DNA from: an uncultured Bacilli bacterium
GTDB lineage: Bacteria; Bacillota_I; Bacilli_A; RF39; UBA660
Length of the DNA stretch: 64,000 bases
Assembly (NCBI GenBank): GCA_934167885.1
Contig: CAKPMB010000001.1
Coordinates: 111,256-175,255 of the forward strand
Direction: 5' to 3'
A model generated the notes under the pieces. That model saw only the letters and a program-made list of their open reading frames with translations. It searched no databases and had not been told where the DNA came from. The position numbers were made by a program, and so were the translations under genes. Of the stretch, positions 18,028 to 27,256 are shown piece after piece; position 1 is the stretch's first letter; each line of letters opens with the position of its first letter.

Positions 18028-21000
18028 TAATTTAATTAAGTTAGATGGAAATAATTATGGCTTATTAGGACTTACTGATGAGTCTTTTTGTGCGTATATT
18101 AAAGAAGTATTTGATAATAATGATAAGAGTTTAATTATCTTAACAGCGAATTCAATAGAAGCTAATAATCTTTTAAATAGTTTAATTGGTTATACAAATG
18201 ATGTTTTATTCTTTCCAATGGATGAGTTTTTGACTAGTATGGCTTTTACAAGTAGTCCTGAGTTAATGGTTACAAGACTTGAGACTTTAAATAGTCTTTT
18301 AGAACAAAAGAAAAAAATCGTTATTTGTTCTTTAATGGGTTTTTTACGATTTTTACCAACTAAAAACTTATATTTAAATAGTATTATTAAAGTTTCTAAA
18401 AATCATGAATATCCAATAAAAGATTTAGTTTCTAAGCTTATTGATATTGGTTATAAGCGGGATACTTATGTATCAAAAACAGGCGATATTGCTGTAAGAG
18501 GTTTTGTTATTGATATATTTCCTATAGGAAGTGAGCATCCAATTAGACTTGAATATTTTGGTGATGAGATAGATTCTATAAGAGTATTTGATGAGGAAAC
18601 CCAGCTTTCGATTAAAGAAATTGATACATTTTCCATTTATCCTGCGAGTGATGTTTTAATAAAAGATAGGGATGCATCTTTGGAATATAAAAATTATGAT
18701 ATGCTTGATGCGAATGGTAGTGTTGGTAGTTTAATTGATTATGTTGGGGAATCTAGTATTGTTATTAAAGATTATCCACAGTTAAAAAATATTTTTAAAG
18801 AAATATGGCAACAAATGGATGAATTTAATCTTGAACACGACATTGAAAAACATAAACGTTATATGTTCAATTTGTCTTTAATTCCTGATAATGGCATTAT
18901 TCATTATTTAACGAGCGATAATTTATTACAAGGTGTTTCGTATAAAGAGATTAAATTTAATATTAAAAAACCACCAAAGTTTCATGAGAATATTGATGAA
19001 ATTAATAAATATTTAAGAGATAATCTTTCTAAGCAAGTTGTTTTATGTTTAAAAAAACAACAAATAAAATCTTTTGCTAAATATATTGATGCTCCTTATA
19101 GTATAACGGATTTTAATAGTGTTTCTAATAAAATTATCAATATTGTTTGTTTTGATATAAATGAAGGCTTTATTTATAAAGATTTAATTCTTTTAAGCGA
19201 TAAGGAATTGTTTTCAACGAAGAAGACGAATAAGGGTTATAAGACTCATTTTAAATATAGTAGCAGTATTCGTAATATAAATAAGCTTGAAGTAGGGGAT
19301 GCAGTTGTTCATTCGATTCATGGTATTGGTATTTATAATGGAATTAAAACATTAGAGTCTCAAGGCTTGAAAAAGGATTATTTAGAAATACTTTATAAAG
19401 GAAATGATAAGTTGTATATTCCGGTTGAAAAAATAAGCTGTATTTCAAAGTTTACTGGTAAAGAAGGAATTATTCCTAAAATTAATAGTTTATCGGGTAG
19501 TGATTGGCAGAAGACAAAGATGCGAATTACTGGTAAGGTTCGTGAAGTAGCCCAAGAGTTGTTGAAAATATATGCTGAACGTGAATATAAACAAGGTTTT
19601 AAATTTGCACCTGATGATGAGATGCAGTTGATGTTTGAAGAAGAATTTCCTTATCATTTGACAACTGATCAAGCTTTAGCGGTTAAACAAATTAAGGAAG
19701 AAATGGAGACGAGTCATCCAATGGACCGTCTACTTTGTGGCGATGTTGGTTTTGGCAAGACAGAGGTAGCTTTTAGAGCGATATTTAAGGCTATTTGTAA
19801 TTCAAAACAAGTTTTATATTTATGTCCAACGACTATTTTATCAATGCAAATTTATAATAATGCTAAAGAAAGATTTAAAGATTTTCCTGTTAATATTGCT
19901 CTTTTAAATAGATTTACGCCACCTAAAGAGACAAAGCGAATCATTGATGGCCTTAAAGACAAGTCAATTGATTTTTTAATTGGAACTCATCGCTTATTGA
20001 GTGATGATGTTGCCCCTGTTGATTTAGGACTTTTGGTTATTGATGAGGAACAACGTTTTGGTGTTACTCACAAAGAAAAAATTAAGAAGTATAAAGCGAA
20101 TGTTGATGTTTTAACTTTGACGGCTACACCTATTCCAAGAACTTTGCAAATGTCCCTTGTTGGTATTCGAAGCTTATCTTTAATAACTACACCACCTGTT
20201 AATCGTTATCCAATTCAAACATATGTTGTTGAAGAAAGTAAGCAATTAATTAAAGAGGCGATTACTAAAGAAATTAGTAGAGGTGGTCAGGTATATGTTT
20301 TGTATAATAGTGTTGAATCTATTCAAAATAAGGTTGCAGAGATTCAAGAATTAGTGCCTGATGCGAAGATTATTTATGCTCATGGGCAAATGGATAAATC
20401 TTTAATTGAAAGTCAGATGCTTAAATTTATTCAAAATGAGGCTCAAGTATTGGTATGCACCACTATTATTGAAACTGGTATTGATATTCCTAATGTTAAT
20501 ACATTAATAATTCTAAATGCTGATAGATTCGGTTTATCACAAATATATCAAATAAGAGGACGGGTTGGTCGTAGTGATAAAATAGCTTATGCCTATATGA
20601 TGTATCGTCAAGGTAAGGTTTTAACAGAGACGGCTTTAAAACGTTTAAAAACTATTCAAGAATTTACAGAACTAGGAAGTGGCTTTAAAATCGCTTCTCG
20701 TGATTTATCAATAAGAGGAGCTGGTAACATATTAGGTGATGAACAATCTGGCTTTATTGATACTATTGGTGTTGATTTATATCTTAAAATTCTAAATGAA
20801 GAAGTAGCTAGATTAAAAGGTGAACAAGTAGCAACGGAAGATGATAAACAACAAGCCTTAGTTAATGTTGAAACTCATATTGATTCAAATTATGTTAGTG
20901 AAAATGAAATAAAGATTCTAATTCATCAAATGATTAACAAAATTGATTCTCTATCTTCACTAAATAAGATTCGTAGTGAAATAGAAGATCGTTTTGGTAA

Positions 21001-21295
21001 AATAAATAAAGAAATTGAAATATATATGTATGAGGAATGGTTTGATAAATTAGCGCGTGAGGTGCAAATAATTAAAGTTAATCAAACTAAAACCTTTATT
21101 GAACTTATTTTTAGTCAAGATGCTACTAAGAAGATGAATTATGAAAAGATATTTATTGAAGCATGCAAAATTTCAAGGTATTTCAAATTTAGTTATAAAA
21201 ATAATTGCTTAATAATTACATTAGAATTACCTAAATTAGAGAAAAATTACATATATTATTTAGTAGACTTAGTTAATGTTATAAAACAAAGCTAA
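18014..21295 (+). CDS. mfd: transcription-repair coupling factor
   Basis: 1093 aa. Mfd pushes stalled RNA polymerase off lesions and recruits UvrA. The N-terminal UvrB-like part (1-330) is followed by the RNA-polymerase-interacting domain (DAVVHSIHGIGIYNG near residue 430), the RecG-like translocase (GDVGFGKTEVAFRA Walker A, DEEQRFGV Walker B, TATPIPRTLQ, QIRGRVGRS) and the TRCF C-terminal domain. The start lies inside the pth end, in a different frame. It is slightly shorter than the 1177 aa Bacillus protein. A terminator follows at once. Confidence 0.97.
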   Translation: MQIFDNLIKLDGNNYGLLGLTDESFCAYIKEVFDNNDKSLIILTANSIEANNLLNSLIGYTNDVLFFPMDEFLTSMAFTSSPELMVTRLETLNSLLEQKKKIVICSLMGFLRFLPTKNLYLNSIIKVSKNHEYPIKDLVSKLIDIGYKRDTYVSKTGDIAVRGFVIDIFPIGSEHPIRLEYFGDEIDSIRVFDEETQLSIKEIDTFSIYPASDVLIKDRDASLEYKNYDMLDANGSVGSLIDYVGESSIVIKDYPQLKNIFKEIWQQMDEFNLEHDIEKHKRYMFNLSLIPDNGIIHYLTSDNLLQGVSYKEIKFNIKKPPKFHENIDEINKYLRDNLSKQVVLCLKKQQIKSFAKYIDAPYSITDFNSVSNKIINIVCFDINEGFIYKDLILLSDKELFSTKKTNKGYKTHFKYSSSIRNINKLEVGDAVVHSIHGIGIYNGIKTLESQGLKKDYLEILYKGNDKLYIPVEKISCISKFTGKEGIIPKINSLSGSDWQKTKMRITGKVREVAQELLKIYAEREYKQGFKFAPDDEMQLMFEEEFPYHLTTDQALAVKQIKEEMETSHPMDRLLCGDVGFGKTEVAFRAIFKAICNSKQVLYLCPTTILSMQIYNNAKERFKDFPVNIALLNRFTPPKETKRIIDGLKDKSIDFLIGTHRLLSDDVAPVDLGLLVIDEEQRFGVTHKEKIKKYKANVDVLTLTATPIPRTLQMSLVGIRSLSLITTPPVNRYPIQTYVVEESKQLIKEAITKEISRGGQVYVLYNSVESIQNKVAEIQELVPDAKIIYAHGQMDKSLIESQMLKFIQNEAQVLVCTTIIETGIDIPNVNTLIILNADRFGLSQIYQIRGRVGRSDKIAYAYMMYRQGKVLTETALKRLKTIQEFTELGSGFKIASRDLSIRGAGNILGDEQSGFIDTIGVDLYLKILNEEVARLKGEQVATEDDKQQALVNVETHIDSNYVSENEIKILIHQMINKIDSLSSLNKIRSEIEDRFGKINKEIEIYMYEEWFDKLAREVQIIKVNQTKTFIELIFSQDATKKMNYEKIFIEACKISRYFKFSYKNNCLIITLELPKLEKNYIYYLVDLVNVIKQS

Positions 21296-21305
21296 GTCTT
21301 TTTTA
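21265..21305 (+). terminator. terminator of mfd
   Basis: Stem AGACTTAG (21265-21272) / CTAAGTCT (21292-21299) followed by seven T. The 5' arm lies inside the last mfd codons. Confidence 0.65.
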
Positions 21306-21311
21306 CAAAAT

Positions 21312-21340
21312 TTGACATTTTAAGAAAAAATTGGTATTCT
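21312..21340 (+). promoter_or_regulatory. promoter of the 21359 gene
   Basis: TTGACA (21312-21317), 17-base spacer, TATTCT (21335-21340) with TGG just before it. The -35 is consensus. Confidence 0.65.
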
Positions 21341-21358
21341 TTAAAAGAAAGGATAGAT

Positions 21359-21928
21359 ATGGTAGAGAAATTGGATGTAGTAAAGGAGTTAGAAGTAAAA
21401 AATCATGAGATATATTTAAATAAATTAAATATGGATTTAGATAAGAATTATGAATTAATTAACTTATCAATCTCTAATTATATTAATATATCGATTTCGG
21501 ATGTAATTGCTGTATTTATAGAAATTGAAGGTAGTTTATTAAACAAAGAAAAGATAAGTAATAGTGTTCAAAGTTACTTTGGAAAGTTTAATAATGAGAT
21601 AGATAAACTTGTTAAGTTACGTTTTGTGTTGTTACATAACAAAAAAGACTGTGATAATTATGTTAGTTATATAAATAATGATATTGTCAATAAAATAGGG
21701 GATGTGTATCGTAATAGTGTTATAGAACTTTATAATGATGTTAGTGATGATTATACTTCTTTTGAGAAAGAAAGACTTCACAATTATTTGTTTGATACTT
21801 ATTATCAACGTTTTATTAGGTGGATAAGTGATACTATTGGTAGTTGTAATTTAATTCTTATTAATAGTTATAATGAAAGTAATAATCGTTTAGCTTTAAT
21901 TAATGAAAAAACTTTGAAACAATACTAA
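21359..21928 (+). CDS. hypothetical protein, probably helical and cytoplasmic
   Basis: 189 aa, family not recognised. It has no signal peptide or membrane segment. The sequence is rich in Asn, Asp, Ile and Lys, with long amphipathic helix-like stretches (VIAVFIEIEGSLLNKEKISN, YTSFEKERLHNYLFDTYYQRFIRWIS). It starts at ATG 21359 behind GAAAGGA. Its own consensus-like promoter and the mfd terminator upstream make it an independent unit between mfd and spoVT, a pair that is adjacent in B. subtilis. A link to sporulation is possible from position only. Confidence 0.6.
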   Translation: MVEKLDVVKELEVKNHEIYLNKLNMDLDKNYELINLSISNYINISISDVIAVFIEIEGSLLNKEKISNSVQSYFGKFNNEIDKLVKLRFVLLHNKKDCDNYVSYINNDIVNKIGDVYRNSVIELYNDVSDDYTSFEKERLHNYLFDTYYQRFIRWISDTIGSCNLILINSYNESNNRLALINEKTLKQY

Positions 21929-21939
21929 TGTATATTCTT

Positions 21940-21963
21940 CATATTATTTTTCATAATAATATG
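21940..21963 (+). promoter_or_regulatory. perfect inverted repeat just before the spoVT ribosome site
   Basis: CATATTATT, six bases, AATAATATG: nine perfect pairs, ending one base before GGTGGT and nine bases before the spoVT ATG. It may be an operator or an RNA hairpin near the ribosome site; no T run follows, so it is a poor terminator. Confidence 0.4.
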
Positions 21964-21971
21964 GGTGGTAT

Positions 21972-22484
21972 ATGAAAAAATATGGCATAAGTAGAAAGAT
22001 TGATGAACTTGGTAGAATTGTTCTTCCTAAAGAAATTAGAAAGAATATGCGTATTAGAGAGAATGATGAATTATTAATTGATGTTTTAGATGATAAAATA
22101 ATTCTTAGTAAAGCTTATGGTATTGAAAGTAGTAAAGTTTTGAATGATGTAGTTTATGTAATGCATCAAGAGTATGATATTGATATTTTGATTTCTAATA
22201 GAGATAGTATTATAGTATCAAGTAATTCTAAATATCTTCATAAAAATATAAATGAAAGTATTATTAGTGAAATCCTTAATAATAGTTCTTTAACTAGTAG
22301 TTGTGTATCAAATATATGTTTGTTTGAGGATATTATGAATATTGCTTATTTAATTAAACCTATTAATTGTCATGGTGATATTGTTGGTAGTCTTTTATGC
22401 TTATCAAATAATCCTTTAACTGATAACTTGGTAAGTGCTGCTTCTATAATCACAAAATTTTTAGAAAAGTATCTTGAAGAATAG
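21972..22484 (+). CDS. spoVT: stage V sporulation protein T
   Basis: 170 aa. SpoVT is a forespore regulator that tunes sigma-G genes. The N-terminal AbrB-type swapped-hairpin DNA-binding domain reads GISRKIDELGRIVLPKEIRK then MRIRENDELLIDV. A GAF-like domain follows (about 55-170). Length is near the 178 aa of B. subtilis. It follows mfd (with one insertion) as in Bacillus. The GAF part sets it apart from short AbrB proteins. Confidence 0.92.
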   Translation: MKKYGISRKIDELGRIVLPKEIRKNMRIRENDELLIDVLDDKIILSKAYGIESSKVLNDVVYVMHQEYDIDILISNRDSIIVSSNSKYLHKNINESIISEILNNSSLTSSCVSNICLFEDIMNIAYLIKPINCHGDIVGSLLCLSNNPLTDNLVSAASIITKFLEKYLEE

Positions 22485-22502
22485 ATCTTGGTATGTTATA
22501 AT
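22474..22502 (+). promoter_or_regulatory. promoter of the metG T-box transcript
   Basis: TTGAAG (22474-22479, inside spoVT), 17-base spacer, TATAAT (22497-22502) as part of TGTTATAAT. Confidence 0.7.
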
Positions 22503-22514
22503 TGTGACATATTT

Positions 22515-22699
22515 ATCAGTGATGGAATGTGTAGATTCATTTCTTATTAAGAGAGCCTTTGGTTGGTGTGAAAAGGCGTAAGGATTTTCTATGGTGGATT
22601 CTTAAGATAAATCGCTTAGCGCGTTAAAGAATAAGAACACTTTGTGTTAATTAAGGTGGTACCACGGTCTTTTCGTCCTTAGAAATAGACCGTTTTTTT
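22515..22699 (+). promoter_or_regulatory. T-box leader controlling metG
   Basis: T-boxes sense uncharged tRNA and allow read-through. The conserved antiterminator sequence AAGGTGGTACCACGG lies at 22653-22667. Its UGGU bulge would pair with an ACCA tRNA end. The competing terminator pairs ACGGTCT (22664-22670) with AGACCGT (22687-22693) followed by a T run. Stem I with its AGAGAG motif lies at about 22550-22610. An ATG in TTCTATGGTGG (about 22590) is in the right area for a Met specifier, which suits the downstream gene. The specifier placement is by eye. Confidence 0.88.
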
Positions 22700-22735
22700 A
22701 TTATTTAACCGTTATAATATTATGGAGGTGTGTAT

Positions 22736-24256
22736 ATGAAAAAGTATTGTATAACTACTGCTATACCGTATGCTAGTGGTAAATCTCATATTGGAAATGT
22801 TTATGAAGATGTTTTAGCGGATAGTATAGCAAGGTATAAAAGATTAAAAGGTTATGATGTTTATTTTCAAGTTGGACTTGATGAACATGGTGAAAAAATC
22901 GCGCAAAAAGCGCAAGAATTAGGTGTTAAACCTCAAGAATATGTAGATAGTATCTTTGGTGATTTTAAAGAAATGCTTGATGTATTAAATATAAGTTATA
23001 CACGTCTTATTAGAACGACGGATGAGGATCATTGTAAGAGAGTTGAACATATTTTTACGAAATTGTATGAACAAGGTGATATTTATAAAGGCAAATATGA
23101 AGGATTATATTGCACACCATGTGAATCATTTTTCTTAGAAAAAGATTTAGTTGATGGTAAATGTCCTGATTGTGGTAGAGAAGTTAGTGTTGCCGAAGAA
23201 GAGGCATATTTTTTACGTTTAACAAAATATGAAGATAAATTAAAAAAATATATTGATGAGCATCCAGACTTTCTAGTTCCAGAATCTCGTAAGAATGAAA
23301 TTGTTAATAATTTTATTAAACCAGGTTTACAAGATTTATGTGTTTCTAGAACTAGTTTTGATTGGGGGGTTAAAGTTCCTTTTGATCCTAAACATGTTGT
23401 ATATGTATGGATTGATGCCCTAATAAATTACATTACTTTCTTAGGTTATGATGTTGATAATCAAAGTGATGATTTTAAAAAGTTTTGGCCTGCTGACTTA
23501 CAAATTATAGGTAAGGATATTTTCCGTTTTCATGCAATTTATTGGCCAATTATTTTAATGGCTTTAGATTTACCATTACCAAAGAAGATATTTGGTCATC
23601 CATGGTTATTATTCTCGAGTGGTAAGATGAGTAAAAGCAAGGGTAATATCGCTTATGCAGATGATTTGTGTCATAAATATGGAACTGATGCCATAAGATA
23701 TTATTGTTTACATGAAATACCATATAATCAAGATGGAAATTATACAGAAGATTTGTTAATTGAACGTATTAATTCAGATTTAGCAAACGTTTTGGGTAAT
23801 CTTGTAAATAGAACAATTGCAATGGGAAATAAATACTTTAATGGTATAGTTCAAAATAAAAATATAGAAGAAAGCATAGATAATGAGTTAAAGGAAATAG
23901 TTTGCGAAGCAAGTAAGAAAGTAGATAGTGCAATTGAAACTGTTCATTTAGCTTCTTCCATTGATTATATTTTTGAAATATTTAGAAGAAGTAATAAATA
24001 TATTGATGAAACAACACCATGGGTTTTAGCTAAGGATGAAAAAAGTAAAGATAGATTAGAAACAGTTATTTATAACTTATTAGAATCTATTAGAGTTGGT
24101 GCATATTTACTTAGTCCATTCTTACCAGAAACAAGTGAAAAAATCTTTAAACAATTAAATATTGATGATCGAAGTGATGTTTTCAATGCAAACAATAAAT
24201 ATAGTTTACAAAAGCCTGAACCATTATTTATGAGAATCGAGGTTAAAAATGAATGA
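22736..24256 (+). CDS. metG: methionyl-tRNA synthetase without the C-terminal tRNA-binding domain
   Basis: 506 aa. It charges tRNA-Met. The class I signature is SHIGN (His18) and the KMSKS loop is GKMSKSKGN. The zinc knuckle is CTPCESFF ... CPDCG. The anticodon-binding helical domain ends at about 500 with no Trbp111-like extension; B. subtilis MetRS has one (about 660 aa). Such a domain instead sits on LysRS in this window. ATG 22736 is preceded by GGAGGTG; GTG 22730 is part of that site. The stop overlaps tatD. Confidence 0.96.
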   Translation: MKKYCITTAIPYASGKSHIGNVYEDVLADSIARYKRLKGYDVYFQVGLDEHGEKIAQKAQELGVKPQEYVDSIFGDFKEMLDVLNISYTRLIRTTDEDHCKRVEHIFTKLYEQGDIYKGKYEGLYCTPCESFFLEKDLVDGKCPDCGREVSVAEEEAYFLRLTKYEDKLKKYIDEHPDFLVPESRKNEIVNNFIKPGLQDLCVSRTSFDWGVKVPFDPKHVVYVWIDALINYITFLGYDVDNQSDDFKKFWPADLQIIGKDIFRFHAIYWPIILMALDLPLPKKIFGHPWLLFSSGKMSKSKGNIAYADDLCHKYGTDAIRYYCLHEIPYNQDGNYTEDLLIERINSDLANVLGNLVNRTIAMGNKYFNGIVQNKNIEESIDNELKEIVCEASKKVDSAIETVHLASSIDYIFEIFRRSNKYIDETTPWVLAKDEKSKDRLETVIYNLLESIRVGAYLLSPFLPETSEKIFKQLNIDDRSDVFNANNKYSLQKPEPLFMRIEVKNE

Positions 24257-25010
24257 TTATTTAATTGATACGCATTTTCATTTAGATTTAACATGTGATG
24301 TTGAAACTATTTTAATGGATGCTGAAAGTAATAATGTTAAGAAGTTTATTATATCTGGATGTGATAAAAAAAGTATAAGAGATGGTCTTGAAATTATAAA
24401 TAGATATCCTAATGTATATATGACAATTGGTTTTCATCCAGATGAAGTAGATAATATTACTGATGATGATTTATTATATTTGGAAAAATTAATTAATAGT
24501 AATCATAAAATTATTGGTATTGGTGAAATAGGTCTTGATTACTATCATAATGATTTAAATATTGAAAGACAAAAAGAATATTTTGAAAAACAATTGAATA
24601 TTGCTAAAAAATTTAATATGCCAGTTGTAATTCATACAAGAGAAGCAACTGAAGATACATATGAGATTTTAAAGAAATACAATTTAAAGGGTGTTTTGCA
24701 TTGTTATAGTGGTAGTTTAGAAATGGCTAAGTTATACCTTAATATGGGATATATGTTTGGTATTGGTGGCGTATTAACCTTTAAAAATAGTAAGTTAAAA
24801 GATGTTGTTAAAGAGTTACCACTTCAAAATTTAGTTTTAGAAACAGATAGCCCTTATCTAGCTCCAGAACCAAAACGTGGTAGTGTGAATGAACCTAAAA
24901 ATATTAAAATTATTGCTAATTGTTTAGCAAAAGTTAAAGAAATAAGTCTTAATGAAGTTACTAATGTAACGACAGATAACGCTAAAAGACTATTTGACTT
25001 AATGCATTAA
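24249..25010 (+). CDS. TatD-family metal-dependent hydrolase
   Basis: 253 aa. TatD proteins are TIM-barrel metal hydrolases with DNase activity. The metal ligands DTHFHLD, GEIGLDYY, VIHTREA, LHCYSG and ETDSPYLAP are all present. It overlaps metG by eight bases, as with metS-yabD in B. subtilis, and is followed by a 3D-domain gene in the yabE position. The precise nuclease role is not shown. Confidence 0.93.
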   Translation: MNDYLIDTHFHLDLTCDVETILMDAESNNVKKFIISGCDKKSIRDGLEIINRYPNVYMTIGFHPDEVDNITDDDLLYLEKLINSNHKIIGIGEIGLDYYHNDLNIERQKEYFEKQLNIAKKFNMPVVIHTREATEDTYEILKKYNLKGVLHCYSGSLEMAKLYLNMGYMFGIGGVLTFKNSKLKDVVKELPLQNLVLETDSPYLAPEPKRGSVNEPKNIKIIANCLAKVKEISLNEVTNVTTDNAKRLFDLMH

Positions 25011-25043
25011 AAATGGTATATTCTTATCATAGAGGTGATAGCC

Positions 25044-25634
25044 TTGAAGAACAAGAATAACCTTTTTTTATGTTTTAAAAAATATCTTATTGGTTTTACT
25101 TATGTGTTTTTTGTTTTTCTTTTAATAGCTTCAGGCAATCAACAGGAAAGAATAGTGACGACAAATATAAATTCTGTTAAATCAGTTAAGTCGTCTAAGC
25201 TTGTTAATTATCATACAAGTGCAACTCAAAAATATTATGAAGTTTTTAATACAACTGATATAAAAAATTATGGTTCTAAATATAAACTTAAATTTACAGG
25301 AACATTAACAGGATACGGGCCTGACTGCCCAGGATGTGGTGGGCATGTTGCATGTTATCCTAATCAAGATGTGCGTAATGGTAATATTTATTACGATGAT
25401 AAAGAATATGGAAGAATAAGAATTGTAGCAGCGGATAGAAGTATACCTTGTGGAAGTATTGTTAAAATATCTAATTACAAATTTAGTAATGGCGATTTTT
25501 ATGGTATTGTCTTAGATAGAGGTAGTTCAATTGTAGGCTTAACAATGGATTTGTTATATACTAGTGAAAAAGATACCGTTGTTATAGGAAGAACATATAA
25601 TATATCGTTTAAAATAGAACGATGGGGTTATTAA
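25044..25634 (+). CDS. secreted 3D-domain protein (YabE/MltA-like fold)
   Basis: 196 aa. An N-terminal hydrophobic segment (about residues 13-31) marks it as secreted or anchored. The C-terminal 3D domain, named for three Asp, reads GTLTGYGPDCPGCGGHVACY, RIRIVAADRSIPCGSIV, YGIVLDRGSSI and LTMDLLYTSE. The fold resembles lytic transglycosylases, so peptidoglycan remodelling, perhaps during spore germination or resuscitation, is likely. It lacks the DUF348 and G5 domains of YabE. The start is TTG 25044 with AGAGGTGAT at 25031-25039; GTG 25035 lies within that site. The tatD-3D order is as in Bacillus. Confidence 0.88.
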   Translation: MKNKNNLFLCFKKYLIGFTYVFFVFLLIASGNQQERIVTTNINSVKSVKSSKLVNYHTSATQKYYEVFNTTDIKNYGSKYKLKFTGTLTGYGPDCPGCGGHVACYPNQDVRNGNIYYDDKEYGRIRIVAADRSIPCGSIVKISNYKFSNGDFYGIVLDRGSSIVGLTMDLLYTSEKDTVVIGRTYNISFKIERWGY

Positions 25635-25663
25635 GTAATCAATTTAATTATTGATTGCTTTTT
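25633..25663 (+). terminator. terminator of the metG-tatD-3D unit
   Basis: Eleven-pair stem AAGTAATCAAT / ATTGATTGCTT with a six-base loop and a T run. Confidence 0.75.
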
Positions 25664-25733
25664 CTATGCATGAAAATAATAATGTTGATTTAACATTTTA
25701 ATAAAAAATTAGTGCAAATGGTTAGTTAAAATA

Positions 25734-25762
25734 TTGTAAAAAAAAATAAGTTATGTTATATT
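25734..25762 (+). promoter_or_regulatory. promoter of TasA-like gene 1
   Basis: TTGTAA (25734-25739), 17 bases, TATATT (25757-25762) with TGT just upstream. Confidence 0.6.
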
Positions 25763-25783
25763 AATTACGATAGGAGTGAATAT

Positions 25784-26509
25784 ATGGAGAATAAAGAGAA
25801 TACAAGTAAAAAAATAATATTGTCTGTCGTTGCGATTGCTGTTTTGTTAATTATGGTAACATTCACAAGTTTTGCTTTTTTTAATTATTATAGAACGGGT
25901 GCTAAAAATAACTCTATTGTAACTGGTCGTATTAAGTTGGAGTTTATTACAGATGATACTAACAATATTAATTTGACAAACCAATTTCCTATAAGTGATG
26001 CTGAAGCTATTGCTAGAACATCAGCTGATACTGAAATTGTAGAAACACAATTTAAGGTAACAGGATATGCTGGTGGTTCTGTAAGTTTGGAATATAGTTT
26101 ATCAGCTTTAGCAGGAGATGCTGTAACTGGAAGAAAACGTATGCCTGATAATCATATTAAGTTATATTTACAAGAAACACATGATGCTGGAACAGTTACT
26201 ATCGCTAATGGTTTTGGTACAGCTGATGCTACTACTAAGACATATGGTGCTAAAGCTTCTGCTGGACGTGGAAGCACTGATACATCTTCTAATGGAGTAA
26301 TCAAATTAGCAGAAGGATCAGTTGGCACAACTGATACAACTCATACATATACATTACGTATGTGGATTAGTGGCGATGTTACAATTTCTGATACAGATAC
26401 AACTAAAGATTATTGCGCATCTACAACTCAATGTAGTGGTGACCGTAATATATTTAGCACAATGTATTATTCATTAAAATTAAGAGTAGAAAACCTTCCA
26501 ATGGATTAG
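25784..26509 (+). CDS. TasA-like protein with SipW-type signal peptide, paralogue 1
   Basis: 241 aa. The signal region (KKIILSVVAIAVLLIM ... FTSFAFF) is followed by NYYRTGAKNN and TGRIKLEF, the layout of TasA/CalY proteins cleaved by the ER-type peptidase SipW. The mature part is a beta-rich Thr/Ser domain with the family motifs NLTNQFPIS, FKVTGY, LRMWIS and MYYSLKLRVE. It is the first of five tandem paralogues and, with number 5, the most divergent. It has an extra loop with two Cys (DYCASTTQC) and no Cys at the position used by 2-4. TasA subunits form surface fibres; a fibre role here is inference. No sortase motif is present and no sipW gene lies in the window. Confidence 0.78.
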   Translation: MENKENTSKKIILSVVAIAVLLIMVTFTSFAFFNYYRTGAKNNSIVTGRIKLEFITDDTNNINLTNQFPISDAEAIARTSADTEIVETQFKVTGYAGGSVSLEYSLSALAGDAVTGRKRMPDNHIKLYLQETHDAGTVTIANGFGTADATTKTYGAKASAGRGSTDTSSNGVIKLAEGSVGTTDTTHTYTLRMWISGDVTISDTDTTKDYCASTTQCSGDRNIFSTMYYSLKLRVENLPMD

Positions 26510-26514
26510 ATTTT

Positions 26515-26541
26515 AATAACGCACTTTGTGCGTTATTTTTT
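26515..26541 (+). terminator. terminator of TasA-like gene 1
   Basis: Perfect ten-pair stem AATAACGCAC / GTGCGTTATT, three-base loop, T run. Confidence 0.85.
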
Positions 26542-26563
26542 GTAAATATTTATAAAAAAAATG

Positions 26564-26592
26564 TTGCTTAAATTTCATATTAGTGATATATT
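26564..26592 (+). promoter_or_regulatory. promoter of TasA-like gene 2
   Basis: TTGCTT (26564-26569), 17 bases, TATATT (26587-26592) preceded by TGA. Confidence 0.6.
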
Positions 26593-26611
26593 TATAACAT
26601 AAGGAGGATAT

Positions 26612-27247
26612 ATGAATAATAATTCAAGTAAACAAATATTGTTATCCGTTATAGGAGTAGCTATATTAGTTGTAGCAGTAGTAGGAGTATCATTCGCGTT
26701 CTTTACTTATACAAGAACTGGTGAACAAAACAACTTAATCACTACTGGTAGTTTGGTATTTACATTTGCAGATGGTAGTAACACTATTAATCTAACAAAT
26801 CATTTTCCAATTTCAACTACTGATGGTGTTGCTTTAACTGGAACTAACAATATTTGTACTTTCTCAGTTACTGGTAAGACAACTGCTGGAAGTTCAATTG
26901 GATATGAAGTATTTGCTGTTCCTGGTTCTGCTGAAGCAGATAAAACTAAATTTAAAGATACAGAAGTATTTGTAAATATTCAAAGTGAAGTTCCTACAGG
27001 TATGACATTTACTCCAGCAACAGGAGCTGCTGAAGGAAAAGCTATTGATGCTTTAACTGGAGCAACTGGAAAGAAGAGTTTAGGAACAGGAACTGTTACT
27101 GCTACTGATAGTGCAACTACAAACTTCACAGTAAGAATGTGGGTTGATTCATCAGTTGTAACTGTTGGTGAAACAGGAACTTATACAACAGAAGCATATG
27201 GTAATTTATATTACTCTATGAAAATACTTGTTGAAGCTAATGCTTAG
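26612..27247 (+). CDS. TasA-like protein with SipW-type signal peptide, paralogue 2
   Basis: 211 aa. It starts MNNNSSKQ, then a long hydrophobic stretch (about 9-31) ending SFAFF, then TYTRTGEQNNLITTGSLVF. The mature domain carries NLTNHFPIS, YEVFAVPGSAE, PTGMTFTPATG, LGTGTVT, FTVRMWV and LYYSMKILVEA. A single Cys, Cys82 (NNICTF), is shared in position with paralogues 3 and 4. Ribosome site AAGGAGGATATATG is identical to that of genes 3 and 4. It is a self-contained transcription unit. The likely role is a surface or matrix subunit. Confidence 0.78.
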   Translation: MNNNSSKQILLSVIGVAILVVAVVGVSFAFFTYTRTGEQNNLITTGSLVFTFADGSNTINLTNHFPISTTDGVALTGTNNICTFSVTGKTTAGSSIGYEVFAVPGSAEADKTKFKDTEVFVNIQSEVPTGMTFTPATGAAEGKAIDALTGATGKKSLGTGTVTATDSATTNFTVRMWVDSSVVTVGETGTYTTEAYGNLYYSMKILVEANA

Positions 27248-27256
27248 TAAAAAAAT

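Noticed and set aside
22706..22718. Second metG promoter at GTTATAAT after the T-box terminator
   Set aside because: The -35 position falls in the terminator T run and has no matching hexamer; it would bypass T-box control.
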